From the NCBI GenBank assembly GCA_950097015.1, contig CATNEN010000034.1, positions 5,350,501 to 5,414,500 on the forward strand: 64,000 nucleotides of DNA, in the 5' to 3' direction. This DNA comes from Macrostomum hystrix. Lineage: Eukaryota; Platyhelminthes; Macrostomidae. Made by a program: the position numbers and the translations under genes. Shown one piece after another: positions 1 through 11,019 of this stretch (position 1 is the stretch's first letter; every line of letters begins with the position of its first letter). The notes under the pieces were generated by a model, which saw only the letters and a list, made by a program, of their open reading frames with translations, was not told the origin of the DNA and searched no databases.

Positions 1-3000
1 TGGCACGGACACTATCAATATAGTCGGTAACGACGCTACGAACGAGAGGCGGCAGCAAGCTGGAGATTAGCTCCTCGGCCAAATAATTAAATAGCCTGTC
101 ATCAATGACGGGTGGCTCTGGTGCAGGAAGACGAGGTGGCTGCGATGGAAACAGTGACATCGATGCAGCTGAGACTGGCTGAGAAAACAAAGACTGACTA
201 AAAGCACTCGCAGTGGCTGAGCTGGACTGAAACAGGCTCGACGCCGATGCTATGGTCGGCACTGATGTAGAAACAACAGTGAGCGGTGCCGTTGGCTGCT
301 GAGGTATTCGCCGAGGCTGTGGCGGCGGCGGCGGCGGCGGCGATGGTGACGGTGACGCTGGCGGAGGTGTTGCTTCTCGAGAGACGGCCAGATCGCCGAT
401 GTATCGTCCACGCTCGTCGAAACTAACCGACGGCTGCGGCAGGCGAAGCGGCGGCAGCTGGCCGCCCCAGAGGCATTCGCCAACTAAGCGACTGCCGCGC
501 TTGCTTTCAACAACGCGCACCGCCCTGACCGAGCGCGACTCGGTCGGATGAAACGAGTTGGCCACGCTGCGATCTAGCCACACCGCAGGCTCTTCATCCT
601 CGTTGCCGTCGTCGCATTCGAAGCCCATGAAGCGACAGAAGCTTGCCGCATCTTCGGCATCTTCAAAACCAAGCGGCAACCGGGCGAGAGGCAGACGAAG
701 CCGACGAACGTTAGCGGGTGGCCGCAGGGCGTGGCTCATTGTCCTCAGGGCACCAATGCGGGCCTGGGTGAAGTAGCGCAATAGCAGGCAGGCGGTCAGG
801 AAGTCGGCTTGATCAACGGAACGAAAGAATGCTACGTAGTTATTGCTGGACAGGGCGAAGAAGGCACGTAGAGCAAGGCGAACCTGGAGGAGTGGAAGAG
901 ACGAGTGCTGGCGAGCTAAACGGATTTGAAAAATAAGTCTTAAATATATCAAATACCATTCAGACGGTCTAATGTGCCTTCCACAATGCAGCTTTTAAAG
1001 TAGTTTTAGAAGCGTTTTAGTCGTTAGAAAAGCTGCGAAACTGTTTAAGCTGTAAAACGGTTTAGTCGTTGGAAAAGCGTTTTACAAGTAATTGTTCGAA
1101 GAGTCTCAGGCGATGGAAAAGAGTTTCAGTCGTTTGAAAAGAGTTTCAGTCGTTGGAAAAGAGTTTGAGCCGTTGGAAAAGAGTTTGAGCCGTTGGAAAA
1201 GAGTTTCAGTCGTTGGAAAAGAGTTTAAGTCGTTGCAAAAGAGTTTGAGCCGTTGGAAAAGAGTTTAAGTCGTTGGAAAAGAGTTTGAGCCGTTGGAAAA
1301 GAGTTTCAGTCGTTGGAAAAGAGTTTAAGTCGTTGGAAAAGAGTTTGAGCCGTTGGAAAAGAGTTTCAGTCGTTGGAAAAGAGTTTAAGTCGTTGCAAAA
1401 GAGTTTGAGCCGTTGGAAAAGAGTTTCAGTCGTTGGAAAAGAGTTTAAGTCGTTGGAAAAGAGTTTCAGTCGTTTGAAAAGAGTTTTAAGTCGTTGGAAA
1501 AGAGTTTCAGTCGTTGGAAAAGAGTTTAAGTCGTTGCAAAAGAGTTTGAGCCGTTGGAAAAGAGTTTCAGTCGTTGGAAAAGAGTTTAAGTCGTTGCAAA
1601 AGAGTTTGAGCCGTTGGAAAAGAGTTTCAGTCGTTGCAAAAGAGTTTGAGCCGTTGGAAAAGAGTCTCAGTCGTTGGAAAAGAGTTTAAGTCGTTGCAAA
1701 AGAGTTTGAGCCGTTGGAAAAGAGTTTCAGTCGTTGGAAAAGAGTTTAAGTCGTTGCAAAAGAGTTTCAGTAGTTGGAAAAGAGTTTAAGTCGTTGCAAA
1801 AGAGTCTCAGTCGTTGGAAAAGAGTTTAAGTCGTTGCAAAAGAGTTTCAGTAGTTGGAAAAGAGTTTAAGTCGTTGCAAAAGAGTCTCAGTCGTTGGAAA
1901 AGAGTTTAAGTCGTTGCAAAAGAGTTTGAGCCGTTGGAAAAGAGTTTCAGTCGTTGGAAAAGCGTATTAGTCGTTGGAAAAGCGTATTAGTCGTTGGAAA
2001 AGCGTATTAGTCGTTGGAAAAGCGTATTAGTCGTTGGAAAAGCGTATTAGTCGTTGGAAAAGCGTATTAGTCGTTGGAAAAGCGTATTAGTCGTTGGAAA
2101 AGAGTTTCAGTCGTTTGAAAAGAGTTTAAGTCGTTGCAAAAGCGTATTAGTCGTTGGAAAAGAGGTTCAGTAGTTGAAAAAGCGTTTCAGTCGTTTTTAA
2201 ACAACCGCTAGAGTTTTTCGTTGAAAAAGCGTTTATGTCGTTCAAGAAGTGTTTGAGTTGTGTTTGAAGCATTTGAAACGCTACTAGTCATCACATCGTA
2301 TTGGTAATTAAAAACTACGACCAACGAGAGAAACTAATAGCGATGATAAACCCACCTGTGGCGAGGCACGAATCTCAGACGATAACTGATGCACCTCGTC
2401 TAACACATTAGGCTCATTGAGTTTCATAAGTATCATATAAGCGCGAAATTCACTTTCATTAGGACACTGGCCAGCTAAATCGCCATACAATTCTCGTAGC
2501 GTTTGCAGGCATTTTGTTAAGTTTTCATTGTTAATTTTCTCGTCGAACACATCGGCGGGCATGCCGACCATTCGGGCGCTAGCGTAGATATGAAATCTGG
2601 CGCAGCGTTCAACTAGCTCGGCTGCGCCAGGATTGCACAGTCGCTGCTGTGTCACCTCCTTGCGTATTGCGCGCGTTCGATCCCACAGAAACTCGTACCT
2701 GAAAATTGACATTTCGAATGCACGTAGATTAACAGCAGGAAGACCACAGGGGTGTTTAAATAGCCACATTTTTTATCTCTTTAAATATTCGACCAATAGC
2801 CATGAAAATCCAGAACATCCAGAATAAAAAATACATCGGCATCGTCGAGAGGAAAGAGGCGAGAGGAAAACATAGTGTGGATTTTCTACCGTTTACCCAC
2901 TTTGTAGTTGCTTGAAAAATTGATCCCTGCTAACAGGGTCAATGCACAACAAAAGAAACCATTTAATGTACTCTCGATAAAAACGATTTGATTCTACATA

Positions 3001-4713
3001 GTCTTAAGTCGTTTCAGAAGCGTTAAGTACTCCGATACGCCTCTAGAATGCAGCAAACACTTTTCGCAAGATGCTATGAAGGCTCTTTAAAGAGGCTCTT
3101 AAGTCGTTACATTAGTTATATAGTCTTTCGAGTCGCAATGACGAACTTCTATAGTGAATAGTGCATAGTTTTTCTCACCATTCCTGCCAGCGACCCTCTT
3201 GTTCGCCAATGTCGGCAATGCAAGTTGACAAATAGAGCATAGTCCTATTGAGGACAGGCAATGGGCGCAGCTCGTGCGGTAGCGGCGCTTCCTGATCTGC
3301 GGCCGATCGGGAGTACTCCTTCACTGCCCGTAAGTGGTCCATCACACCTGGCCGCCCGGCGGCTGACTCAAACGCGTGCACTCGATGTCGGTCTTCCCTC
3401 AAGTAGCGCTCCTTCTCCGGGCACATGTCCTGACAAGTGGCAGCGGCTGTAGAAGGGACCGCTGTTGAACTATACTTGCCCAGACGGGCTCGAAGCTGAC
3501 GCTCGACAGATTCTAAAACGCGAATGCGATCGGCGAGACTTTGCGATGCTGGCAGAGAAACTGAAGACACTGAGGAGCTAGTTGGTGCGGGCGCCGCAAT
3601 ATCAGCGTCACCACCGTTACCACCGGGTAGACGGCGCCTGAACGCTTCTATGCCGGGATACCGGGCGCGCATCCGGGCTGACGCCGCCGCAGTCATAGCC
3701 GCATCGGCTGCAGCCGAATTCGCGAAATGCAGAATCGCCTGCGATTTGGCGCGACTAGCATAGACTCGGGTGACGCCTTGGAATAGTCGACGAATCGGCT
3801 CGTCGGCCTTCAGATCGTCTGGAACATTGCGCAACACAATAGCCAAGCTTGCTGGCTGCTGCTGTTGAACTTTCTGAGCGTTATCTTCAATAGATTGGCG
3901 GCTAACTTTAATGCGCTGTCGCAAGTTGCCAACAAAATCAGACGGATCTTTGTCCCCATTTCCGCGGCTCTCATCCTCCACATCGCCACCGAATCTTTTT
4001 AAAGCTAGGCGACGCGGCTCGTTCTCGACAATGGGCCGCTCATCACTGGCACTATTCCCATCGCTCTCTTGTGTGCCTTCCTCATCGTCATCTTCATCAT
4101 TATTCTCCTCATTTTCATCTTCATTATCGTTATCCTCTCCATCATTATCAACATCTTCGCCATCTTCGGTTACAGATCTAGTGCTAGAACCCTCCTCTTC
4201 ATCGTTATCAGCTTCTTCGGCTAAATCATCATCGTTATCTTTCTGATCTTGACCAGCAGCTTCTTCATCATTTTCGGCTTCATTTGACGCCTCTAAATCT
4301 GGTATGAATGGCGAGCCGCCGCCTGCTCCTCCACTCTGCTGCTGCGACTGACCAGCAAATAGTCCACCGCCGCCAGTGGAGGAAAATGAAAATAGACCGG
4401 CACCGCTGCCGCTGGAGCCTGCGGTCGCGGAAGAGAACAAACTGCCGCCACCGCCGCTGGTAGCTGCTGAAAACAAACTGCCGCCACCACCGCCGCCGCT
4501 GGTAGCTGCTGAAAACAAACTGCCGCCACCGCCGCCGCCGCTGGTAGCTCCTGAAAACAAAATGCCGCCACCGCCGCCTCCGCTGGTAGCTGCTGAAAAC
4601 AAACTACCAATTCTGACTGCGCTGTCACCAGCACTAGTACTAGACGAAGGGAACAAGCTGCCTTCATTGCCAGCACCGCCAATATTAAACAAACTACCAG
4701 ATTGCTGCTGCAT
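1..4713 (-). CDS. MCM3AP: SAC3/GANP (MCM3AP-like) mRNA-export scaffold, 5' part, three exons in window
   Basis: Scaffold of the nuclear-pore TREX-2 mRNA export complex, by homology. Exons read here: 4713-3179, 2698-2356 and 883 to beyond position 1. Junctions preserve frame: exon 1 ends in TG before GTGAGA and exon 2 adds G, making Trp in EWYEFLWDRTRAIRK; exon 2 ends CAG before GTGGGT and exon 3 starts GTT after CTCCTCCAG. Order: FG-type repeats (GSLFSAATSGGGGG) in about residues 1-135, a long Glu/Asp-rich stretch (about 145-225), an RRM-like segment (about 287-365), then the SAC3 domain starting at CQDMCPEKERYLREDRH (about 433) and continuing through KINNENLTKCLQTL and FFALSSNNYVAFF. The exon 3 reading continues open to the window edge through a Pro-rich and Ser/Phe-rich linker. 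The C-terminal part lies outside the window. FG repeats plus RRM-like segment point to animal GANP rather than a short SAC3 form. Family assignment is secure; exon 3 may contain further introns. Confidence 0.92.
1080..2210. repeat. 20-bp minisatellite in SAC3/GANP intron 2
   Basis: More than 50 tandem copies of a 20-bp unit, typified by GAGTTTCAGTCGTTGGAAAA, with variants (TTTGAGCC, TTTAAGTCGTTGC) that alternate in higher-order patterns. A homogeneous AGCGTATTAGTCGTTGGAAA block occupies about 1960-2100. It fills most of the intron at 884-2355. The open frames read through it are repeat artefacts. Confidence 0.95.
2699..3178 (-). other. SAC3/GANP intron 1
   Basis: 480-nt intron on the minus strand with donor GTGAGA at 3178 and acceptor TTTTCAG at 2705-2699. 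The sequence is AT-rich and I see no repeat array or gene in it. Confidence 0.8.
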
Positions 4714-4734
4714 TGCAGCGGCAATTAAAGTGTA

Positions 4735-5217
4735 GTCTTTTTAGTAGAATAGCGGCGCACTATGTTGATCTACTTATCTGAAAAATTTGTGTAGAACATA
4801 TTTTTTTATTTATATGCAATGGAACTGTTATTATATATTACTAAAAGTAACAAAGAAGTGTACTGTTCTCGATAATTAATAGAAGAGAAGAGCAAAAAAA
4901 TAAACACTGACTAATTGATAATAAGGAGCAGTAGCAAACAGAGGCGGATAGCTTCACTGTATTTAGTTTCATTATATTTTCATTCAAACCAAATTGGACA
5001 AGAGAGAGACACAAATGAGTAAAAGTGTTCAAACTTTCTGAATAAGATGTAGAAAACTACATAGACCTATAGTTGACCTCGGTTTCCTTAAATTGCAACT
5101 AGTGCCCGATTAAAAAAACAGTCTTAGCAAGTTTCTATAATTTTCCCAAAAAGGCATATTTAACCAGCAAATCAAAGCCTAAAGTATAAATAACTGGATT
5201 GGGCTTCATCATCAGAT
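4735..5217. other. AT-rich intergenic segment between SAC3/GANP and POMP
   Basis: This stretch lies upstream of the SAC3/GANP start codon and downstream of the POMP stop codon, both genes being on the minus strand. I see no gene or array in it. The SAC3/GANP promoter or trans-splice acceptor should lie here. Confidence 0.5.
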
Positions 5218-5628
5218 TCAGAGCAGGCCCAGCCTCTTCTCCATCAGCGCATGCGGCTGTCCGGCTGACTCGCTGTGACAGGCCAGATTTAGCTGATCCT
5301 CGAAGCCAATCTCGGTGTCGCAGCCGCGCAGGATTCTGGCCTGAAGGTGAGACGAGATGAGGCCGGGCAGGCGGTCGGACTGGCCAGCTAGCCGGCGCTC
5401 CATAGCCAGCGACATTGCGGCGGCTTTGCCTTGAACGGCGCGAACCAATTCATAGTCGCGCAAGTCGCGCTGCTCCATGAAGCTGGACTCAGTAGCTTGC
5501 AGCGGATGAACAGCCAGGGCGGAAGCGGCGCCAGAGTCTCCAAAGTGCGATGGACGAGCCATTGGTTCGCCAGTGTACATTGGCTTGGCTAAATGAATGT
5601 CGGCTGTTTTGGCTGCCATATTGTTCAT
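5218..5628 (-). CDS. POMP: Proteasome maturation protein (POMP/UMP1)
   Basis: Chaperone that assists assembly and dimerisation of 20S proteasome half-mers and is degraded as the first substrate of the mature particle (known for the UMP1 family). The complete 136-residue single-exon frame has the family's hallmarks: HPLQATESSF at about residue 42, RDYELVRAVQGKAAAMSLAM (about 56-75), RLPGLISSHLQARILRGCDT (about 86-105), EIGFEDQLN and the C-terminal HALMEKRLGLL. Length matches the usual 130-145 residues. The first ATG at 5628 was chosen; a second Met lies three codons on. The sequence just upstream reads CTCAAGAAACATG on the coding strand, so an AG lies 4 nt before the ATG, compatible with a trans-splice acceptor (inference). 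Confidence 0.95.
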   Translation of the reverse strand: MNNMAAKTADIHLAKPMYTGEPMARPSHFGDSGAASALAVHPLQATESSFMEQRDLRDYELVRAVQGKAAAMSLAMERRLAGQSDRLPGLISSHLQARILRGCDTEIGFEDQLNLACHSESAGQPHALMEKRLGLL

Positions 5629-5639
5629 GTTTCTTGAGT

Positions 5640-7340
5640 TTGAAATGCACCGGTTTAGAGCTGAAAAAATTTTTGATACAACGAATTTATAGTTTCTGTG
5701 TATTACTATCGAGTCACATTCAGCTGCAATTAATTGGGCATTAACGGCTTATAACTAATTTTTTTAAATTCATATTACATCACATAGCGGTATTTTATTA
5801 TTTTATTAAATATAAAAGCAATATTATTTTTCTGTATAAGTAAAAAGGATTAGCCAGTAGTATATTCAGTAATATCTTAACTGTAAATTGCAAATTCATT
5901 ATTCAAATTGATTTTGTAATAACTGCCAATAAGCAGTAATACTAAGCATTTCCATTAGAGTTATATAGTAATTAAATATTAAACTCTAATAACCAACTTT
6001 CTCATTTCTTTGCTTGGCACAGTTTTTTATAACAAGGTTTTGTCTTCCTGTTACCTTCTGATATAGTAACAGAGAGATAAATGCTCTATGGGCAAGAAAA
6101 CCATTTCTTTGTAGACTCAAGAGTCACATAAAAGGTGGCAGTGAAGCTTTACATCTCGCTTCTATTGTATTTAATCAGCTCAGCATACACCTGTAGACAC
6201 AGTATGGGGATAGGGAGGAATGTGCTGGGGAATGACTAACACATGGCCATGGGAAGCTGTCTTTCAGTATTAAGATTCTTAATCTGATTAGCAATTCCCA
6301 CATGCCAATGCTCCATAATTATCTATCTTTAAATCACTTTATCATATTCCTGGGCTGTATTGATCTATAGGTGCCTCACTATATACATGAGCCATATACA
6401 TAAGTCATGTGAGCCATTAAAATAAAATGTTCTGAAGTTTATTTGCATGCTTATATCTATCCATATATCCCATGGTAACATTGCAACTTTTGCCATACTA
6501 TCCACACTATACTGTAGGGATAACAACTGACTTATCTGCATAGAACACTGGAGAGATAGCTTTCCTATCTTTATAGATTTAAAGCACTAAAAATGAGCTG
6601 ACTGGATAGCTGACCATTATTTCTATAGTCCAAACAAATGGATAAGAAAGCTATTTTTCTAACAATCCAAGTAGATAAGCCAATTGTTATTCCTATAGTT
6701 CATACAAACAAATAAGAAAGTTATATTTCTAGTGTTTAGTGTGGAAAAGCTAGTCATAATTCCTATGGTCACCATGTGGATAGTATGGGCTTGGCCATGA
6801 TTGCAATGGCACCAAGTGGTCGTGGATAAGCACTACACTTATAAACAGCATAGCTAAGAATATTAATTAAGCATTTGAATGTAGAGTTAAAAATAGGTTA
6901 AAAATATTTAAAACCTTTGAATAAAATAATATAATTCATAAATATTATGATCAATAATAAATACATCTAAGTTGATATACTAGACATTATTAATTATAGC
7001 TAGGCTCAAGCTAGTGTTGGCCTAATGTCAATGAGCAAGAGCATTTTATGTTTCACCCTTGCTTTATTAAGTTTCTATTGATCATTAGTAGTCATACTCT
7101 ATTATAATATTTCTCATTATTTCACTGCACTAAAATTTAAAATTTTAAGTCTATAGTAGTAATTATCTTTTTGTGACCCTTATGTCATATGGTATGTGGC
7201 CCAAATGCCTTATGTTTTATAGATATATGGCCATCATGTTGAGTGGTCATTTTGACTTAGGGCCTAGAAGCCAAGTAACAAGTACAAGTTTCTACAAGTA
7301 ACTTAGTCTACTCTATTTATTAACAGTATAAAGTCTAGCA
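5640..7340. other. AT-rich intergenic DNA, no gene seen
   Basis: No convincing coding frame on either strand. Around 6540-6780 a degenerate module of about 75 bp (TCCTATAGTTCATACAAACA-like phrases followed by ATAAGAAAG) occurs two to three times, suggesting old repeat material. Confidence 0.5.
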
Positions 7341-7344
7341 ACAG

Positions 7345-8006
7345 TAGGCCTAGGGTAAAGTATCATCAACCGAACAGTGTATCTTCAAAACCGAACAAGA
7401 ATTTTGACTCCTTCCTTGGTCTCGTGCAAGACAGAAACAAGCTATTGTGTTTTACAGAACAACTAATTTTAAAGCAGAAGAAATTATCTACAAGCTGAGG
7501 CATGATGTGCAATGAAACATTAAGAGGAAAGAAAGATATTGATGTTTCAGTAGAAATTTTTATTGCAAAAGCATACTTTTTAACAACATTTTTTCAGTAT
7601 GTACTTTAGACGAAGACTGTATGTGGTTGCTTGCCAATTAAATGACCATAAGTGTAGTTATTTATAGAGCATGAAAAATGCTATCAAATGACATAATTCT
7701 TGATAGTTCACTCCTTAAAATAAGATTAAACCACTCACTCAAATTATAAAACCAAACATCAAATTCTCTGTTTGGTTTGAAGATACATGAAAATCATTGT
7801 TCAGTTTTAGATAAAAAGTAGGAATAATTTATTTTCTATTTGACAAAATAGCTAAAGCAGATACTTTTTAGAAAGATGCAAATGTTTTCTATAACTTGGC
7901 TTTTGATTTATCATCATATCTTAAATAGAAAATCTGTAGCTGAGGTTTGAAGTTAAAAAAATACACATTCTTGTTTGGTTGATGATACTTTACCCTACCC
8001 TAGGCC
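7345..8006. mobile_element. MITE-like element with about 30-bp terminal inverted repeats
   Basis: The left end reads TAGGCCTAGGGTAAAGTATC then ATCAACCGAAC at 7345-7375. The right end at about 7974-8006 is its inverse complement apart from a small insertion (GGGTA duplicated) and one substitution. The 660-bp interior is AT-rich with no frame of note, so this is probably a non-autonomous DNA transposon. Variants of the inner motif (TTTGGTTTGAAGATAC) recur near both ends. The target-site duplication is unclear. Confidence 0.65.
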
Positions 8007-8009
8007 TAG

Positions 8010-8770
8010 GCCTAATATTATTTTTTTAATATTAAAATGCAATCAAACAGTTTTATTTATATTAGTTACCCAAGGCTTAGCTAACCTGCCTACACAGACA
8101 TAGGGCAGGCTACATATATATGACAATACAATTATACAAATACATACAATTTCAGCTATCATCTTTATGATGCTTATATGCTAACTACAAGCCACTATTT
8201 AGACCTAGCTGTAGCCATAGCAAGTGTTATTTTAAATGAATAAATTGAAACTAATAAGCTTTATACTGGAACCTAACAGTTGTGTACCTCGACAGTGTTT
8301 AAGCTCGCGAATGCGATAAAGGGCTTAGTAGATGAGCCGGGCAGCGGACAAGGCTTCAGTCTGAGTTAGCTTTCATCTTTTGCACTGCACTCGAATAGGC
8401 TATTCAGCAGATGTTTCCTAGAAAATGCACATAGTTTAAGCATAATAACAACAACGTAAAATTTTCTAAAACGCAGCGCGATCGAAGCAAGGTTGTAAAA
8501 ACTTTTCGGTTGTCGTAAATGCATAGAGTTCTATTTTTTTCTGGTAAATGCTTTAATCACCAGTAAGTATTTCAAATCATAAAATATAAACAGAATTCTA
8601 ACAGGCCTATATTCAACATAGAAATTATCTTACCAATTTACCAATTTGCCCAGGACACAACTTAAATAAAAAAATTTAGAACTAGTTGTTGCTTTGTTGT
8701 TTTGTTGACATTTCTCCTCAATTAGTTGAATTATTTCCTTCCGGCCTTTATTGTATTACTACTAAAAAAT
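8010..8770. other. AT-rich intergenic DNA
   Basis: No gene recognised. It is rich in the short motif TAGGCCTA, which also scatters through 7.0-9.6 kb. Confidence 0.4.
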
Positions 8771-8781
8771 TCGGCAATGTC

Positions 8782-9185
8782 CTAGTTTCCCGCGTTAAAG
8801 TATTTTGAGTTTAAAAACAGAAAAAGCTAAGCAAAACAAGTCAGTCCATGGTAGTCAGCAGACACGTTACTATATTAAACGTCATAATAATGGGCAACCC
8901 AGTAGAGAAAGTTGCCGAAGGTCTTCTCCGGATAGAGGCGCCGCCAGAGGTACTTGCTAAGGTGCAACTCGAACAGGCCATCGCTAGTGCCATGCATGCG
9001 CCGGAACTTCGGAACAATAGGCCCAGGCCTAGTTCACGCAGGGTGACATTTAGGTCACATAGGTCAGCAGCAGGCAGTAAACCCAGGACAGGAATGATTG
9101 TTGTTGATGCTCTAGGCCGGCCTGCCTTGTCAGATGCTCTAAAATAAAAAAATTCTGGTCAGAATAATTTAACGCGGGAAACTAG
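8782..9185. repeat. 18-bp perfect inverted repeat with E2F-like core, flanking a small ORF
   Basis: CTAGTTTCCCGCGTTAAA at 8782-8799 is exactly inverted at 9168-9185, and GGCAAT (8773) is mirrored by ATTGCC (9196). The arms enclose the 99-codon frame. They contain TTTCCCGCG, which matches the E2F consensus. They could equally be the terminal repeats of a small mobile element of about 400 bp. Confidence 0.7.
8848..9147 (+). CDS. Small hypothetical protein (99 codons; internal Met at codon 15)
   Basis: I do not recognise this protein. From the second ATG (8890) it reads MGNPVEKVAEGLLRIEAPPE, a probable amphipathic helix (KVQLEQAIASAMHA), then a basic Arg/Ser-rich segment (RPRPSSRRVTFRSHR), and ends in VVDALGRPALSDALK. 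Composition is more balanced and GC-richer than the surrounding AT-rich DNA, which argues for real or recently real coding sequence. E2F-like inverted sites lie 50-70 nt upstream of the start and about 20 nt after the stop. It could be a small cell-cycle gene or the coding part of a short transposon. Confidence 0.35.
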   Translation: MVVSRHVTILNVIIMGNPVEKVAEGLLRIEAPPEVLAKVQLEQAIASAMHAPELRNNRPRPSSRRVTFRSHRSAAGSKPRTGMIVVDALGRPALSDALK

Positions 9186-9199
9186 AATAGGCCCTATTG

Positions 9200-10300
9200 C
9201 CACAAATTCAAATATCTAGGCCCTGTCCTGGATGTAATCTATAAGCAGACAACCAGCTTGCAAAATATGAATTTGCATTTACTAATACATAATATACAAG
9301 GCAATGAATTTACATAGGCCTACCCAATTTAGGCCCAATTTGTTAAAAAATAGCCACATTGTGGCAGTGATTTTAGACCTACAAGAAATAATTTTATTCA
9401 TTAGGGCCTAACTGTTTCATTATCAGTTCTTTATTTCATAAATAAATACTAGCATTAATGCATAATTTTATTGCTACAATGTCAATGATGCTGCTATGTA
9501 TAACTGACTATTTATAGGCCTAATTATAGCAAGTGTTATCAAAGCCAAAGACAATAACTAACCTCAAATGCCAGTTAATTGTTAGCAATTTTTTCTTATT
9601 CTCTGGCATTGTACATTTGATGTAAATTAAAATATAAGAGTTTAGTTATAAAAAATCAAGTTTTTTTCATAGCACTTATTTTACTATAGTTGTTAATTTA
9701 AAAATGAGTCCCATTTGACTTGGGCTTTACTTGACTTAGCTGCAAAGCAGTCCAAAGATGCAGGGAAGAGGCAGGAGTCATCCATGTAGCTAATCCTAAA
9801 GACCCACTTAGGCTAAAGCACATGGCCTATTCCAAGAAAGTTAGACAGAGACAATCAGCCATTCTGCCAGGCAGATTATTCTCATTAGACAATGTAGATG
9901 TCTAAAGAGAGTGTAATGAAGTTGGGTCGGTTGGTAGGCACTTGCCTATTCCGTTTGGCTGCCATAAGGTCAGCCTTAAACATTCACAGAATGTGTACCT
10001 AGGGGCCTATAGGTGTGGAAAGATTTCTGAGCCTGAGGGCACAGGGAACCCCCTGCCAAAAAAGTGACTACAGGCATTAGGTGGTAACAGGACAATTCGG
10101 TAACAGACAATTCGTTAACAGACAGTTCAGTAACAGTGCCACAGGACAGTTCAGTAACATATCAAGGGACAGTTTGGTAACAATTGATTAAACTGGATTG
10201 GAAAGGTTTTTTGCGACATTATTTTATATTTAGTTCGGTAAAGTTACAAAGTAAAGTCAATAGCACTTTGAACCATATTTAGCTTTTCGAAATATGAGTA
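9200..10300. other. Intergenic DNA with a short degenerate tandem repeat
   Basis: No gene seen. At about 10080-10190 the phrase GGTAACAGGACAATTCGGTA recurs four to five times with changes (GACAGTTCAGTAACA), a small degenerate minisatellite. Confidence 0.5.
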
Positions 10301-10446
10301 TTAGGTTGCATTTTGCATGTTACATATTTCACATTTGGGTGTCAAATAAAATATAAAACGTTAAAACTAAAAACTAAAACTGAAACTTGGAGTCAAGCAA
10401 CAAGTCAAGCGTCAAGTCAAAGACAAGTCAAAGAAAAACAAACATG

Positions 10447-10893
10447 TTACTTAGCAACAATGTACCGTGCTGCGGCCCGCAACATTCGATTTGCCGTTTT
10501 TGTCCCAGCCTGATACTCTGCCCAATACTGAAAGATCTTCGCCTCCTTTGACTGATGAGCGCGTCTCTGATAGTGGCAAAGTCTCTCCTGGGACACCAGC
10601 TTCGCCTGGAGAGAGGCCACCCTTGCCTCATTGAAAAGGAGCGCAGCTAGCTTGTAGAAGCCAAGGTTACCGCTTCGCACCCTCTGATTGAGTTGATTGT
10701 GATAACCTTCCGGGCCATTGTTGGTTCGAATGCTGCAGTTGAAAACGCTAACTTCGTTGAGCTGCCAGACATGACTGTGGATCCACGTGTTAGCCATGTA
10801 CTCACAGAGTGCACTAAGCTGCTCATTTTCTACTGCCTGTTGCAACTCCAAGAACTGAGCTTCCATGCGATTGCCAGGCAGAAAAGGGAGCGC
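10447..10893 (-). pseudogene. MULE-type transposase C-terminal remnant
   Basis: Open frame whose core reads LMALPFLPGNRMEAQFLELQ, then about 20 residues later ALCEYMANTWIHSH, NEVSVFNCSIRTNNGPEGYH and NQLNQRVRSGNLGFYKLAAL. The IRTNNGPEGYHNQLN signature with the preceding Y-NTWI segment is typical of the region downstream of the MULE transposase catalytic domain in animal elements, usually found with FLYWCH zinc fingers. The catalytic DDE part is absent, because upstream the similarity stops where a hammerhead-like retroelement motif begins (about 10984). This is a 5'-truncated fossil, not a functional gene. Confidence 0.7.
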
Positions 10894-10983
10894 CATTAAT
10901 TTTGTGGTTATCGAAATAGAATTGCGGTAGAGCAGCACTCTTAACAGATAATAGTAAGACAAAACTCAATATTATTTGCGATG

Positions 10984-11011
10984 CGTTTCGGCTAAAACTA
11001 GCCATCTTCAG
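10984..11011 (-). ncRNA. Hammerhead-ribozyme-like core (Penelope-like element remnant)
   Basis: On the minus strand: CTGAAGA, then T, a helix GGCT/AGCC with loop AGTTTT, then GAAACG. This follows the hammerhead order CUGANGA, stem II, GAAA. CGT just upstream (within TTCGTTAG) can pair with ACG after GAA to form a short stem III. Stem I would be only a few nucleotides, so activity is doubtful. Penelope-like retroelements are known to carry minimal hammerheads of this kind near their ends. Confidence 0.45.
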
Positions 11012-11019
11012 GCACTAAC

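Noticed and set aside
883-917. TTTAG at 916-917 or GCCAG at 908-909 as the acceptor of SAC3/GANP exon 3
   Set aside because: The first breaks the frame. The second keeps it but adds residues not expected, while CTCCTCCAG at 884 has the best pyrimidine tract and restores the conserved VRLALRAFFAL alignment directly.
1273-1689. KSLSRWKRVSVVGKEF repeat protein
   Set aside because: 20-bp array inside an intron of SAC3/GANP; unit variation follows DNA, not codon, periodicity.
4376-4735. Plus-strand frame rich in PPPPLVAAENKLP
   Set aside because: Antisense shadow of the GSLFSAATSGGGGG repeats in SAC3/GANP exon 1.
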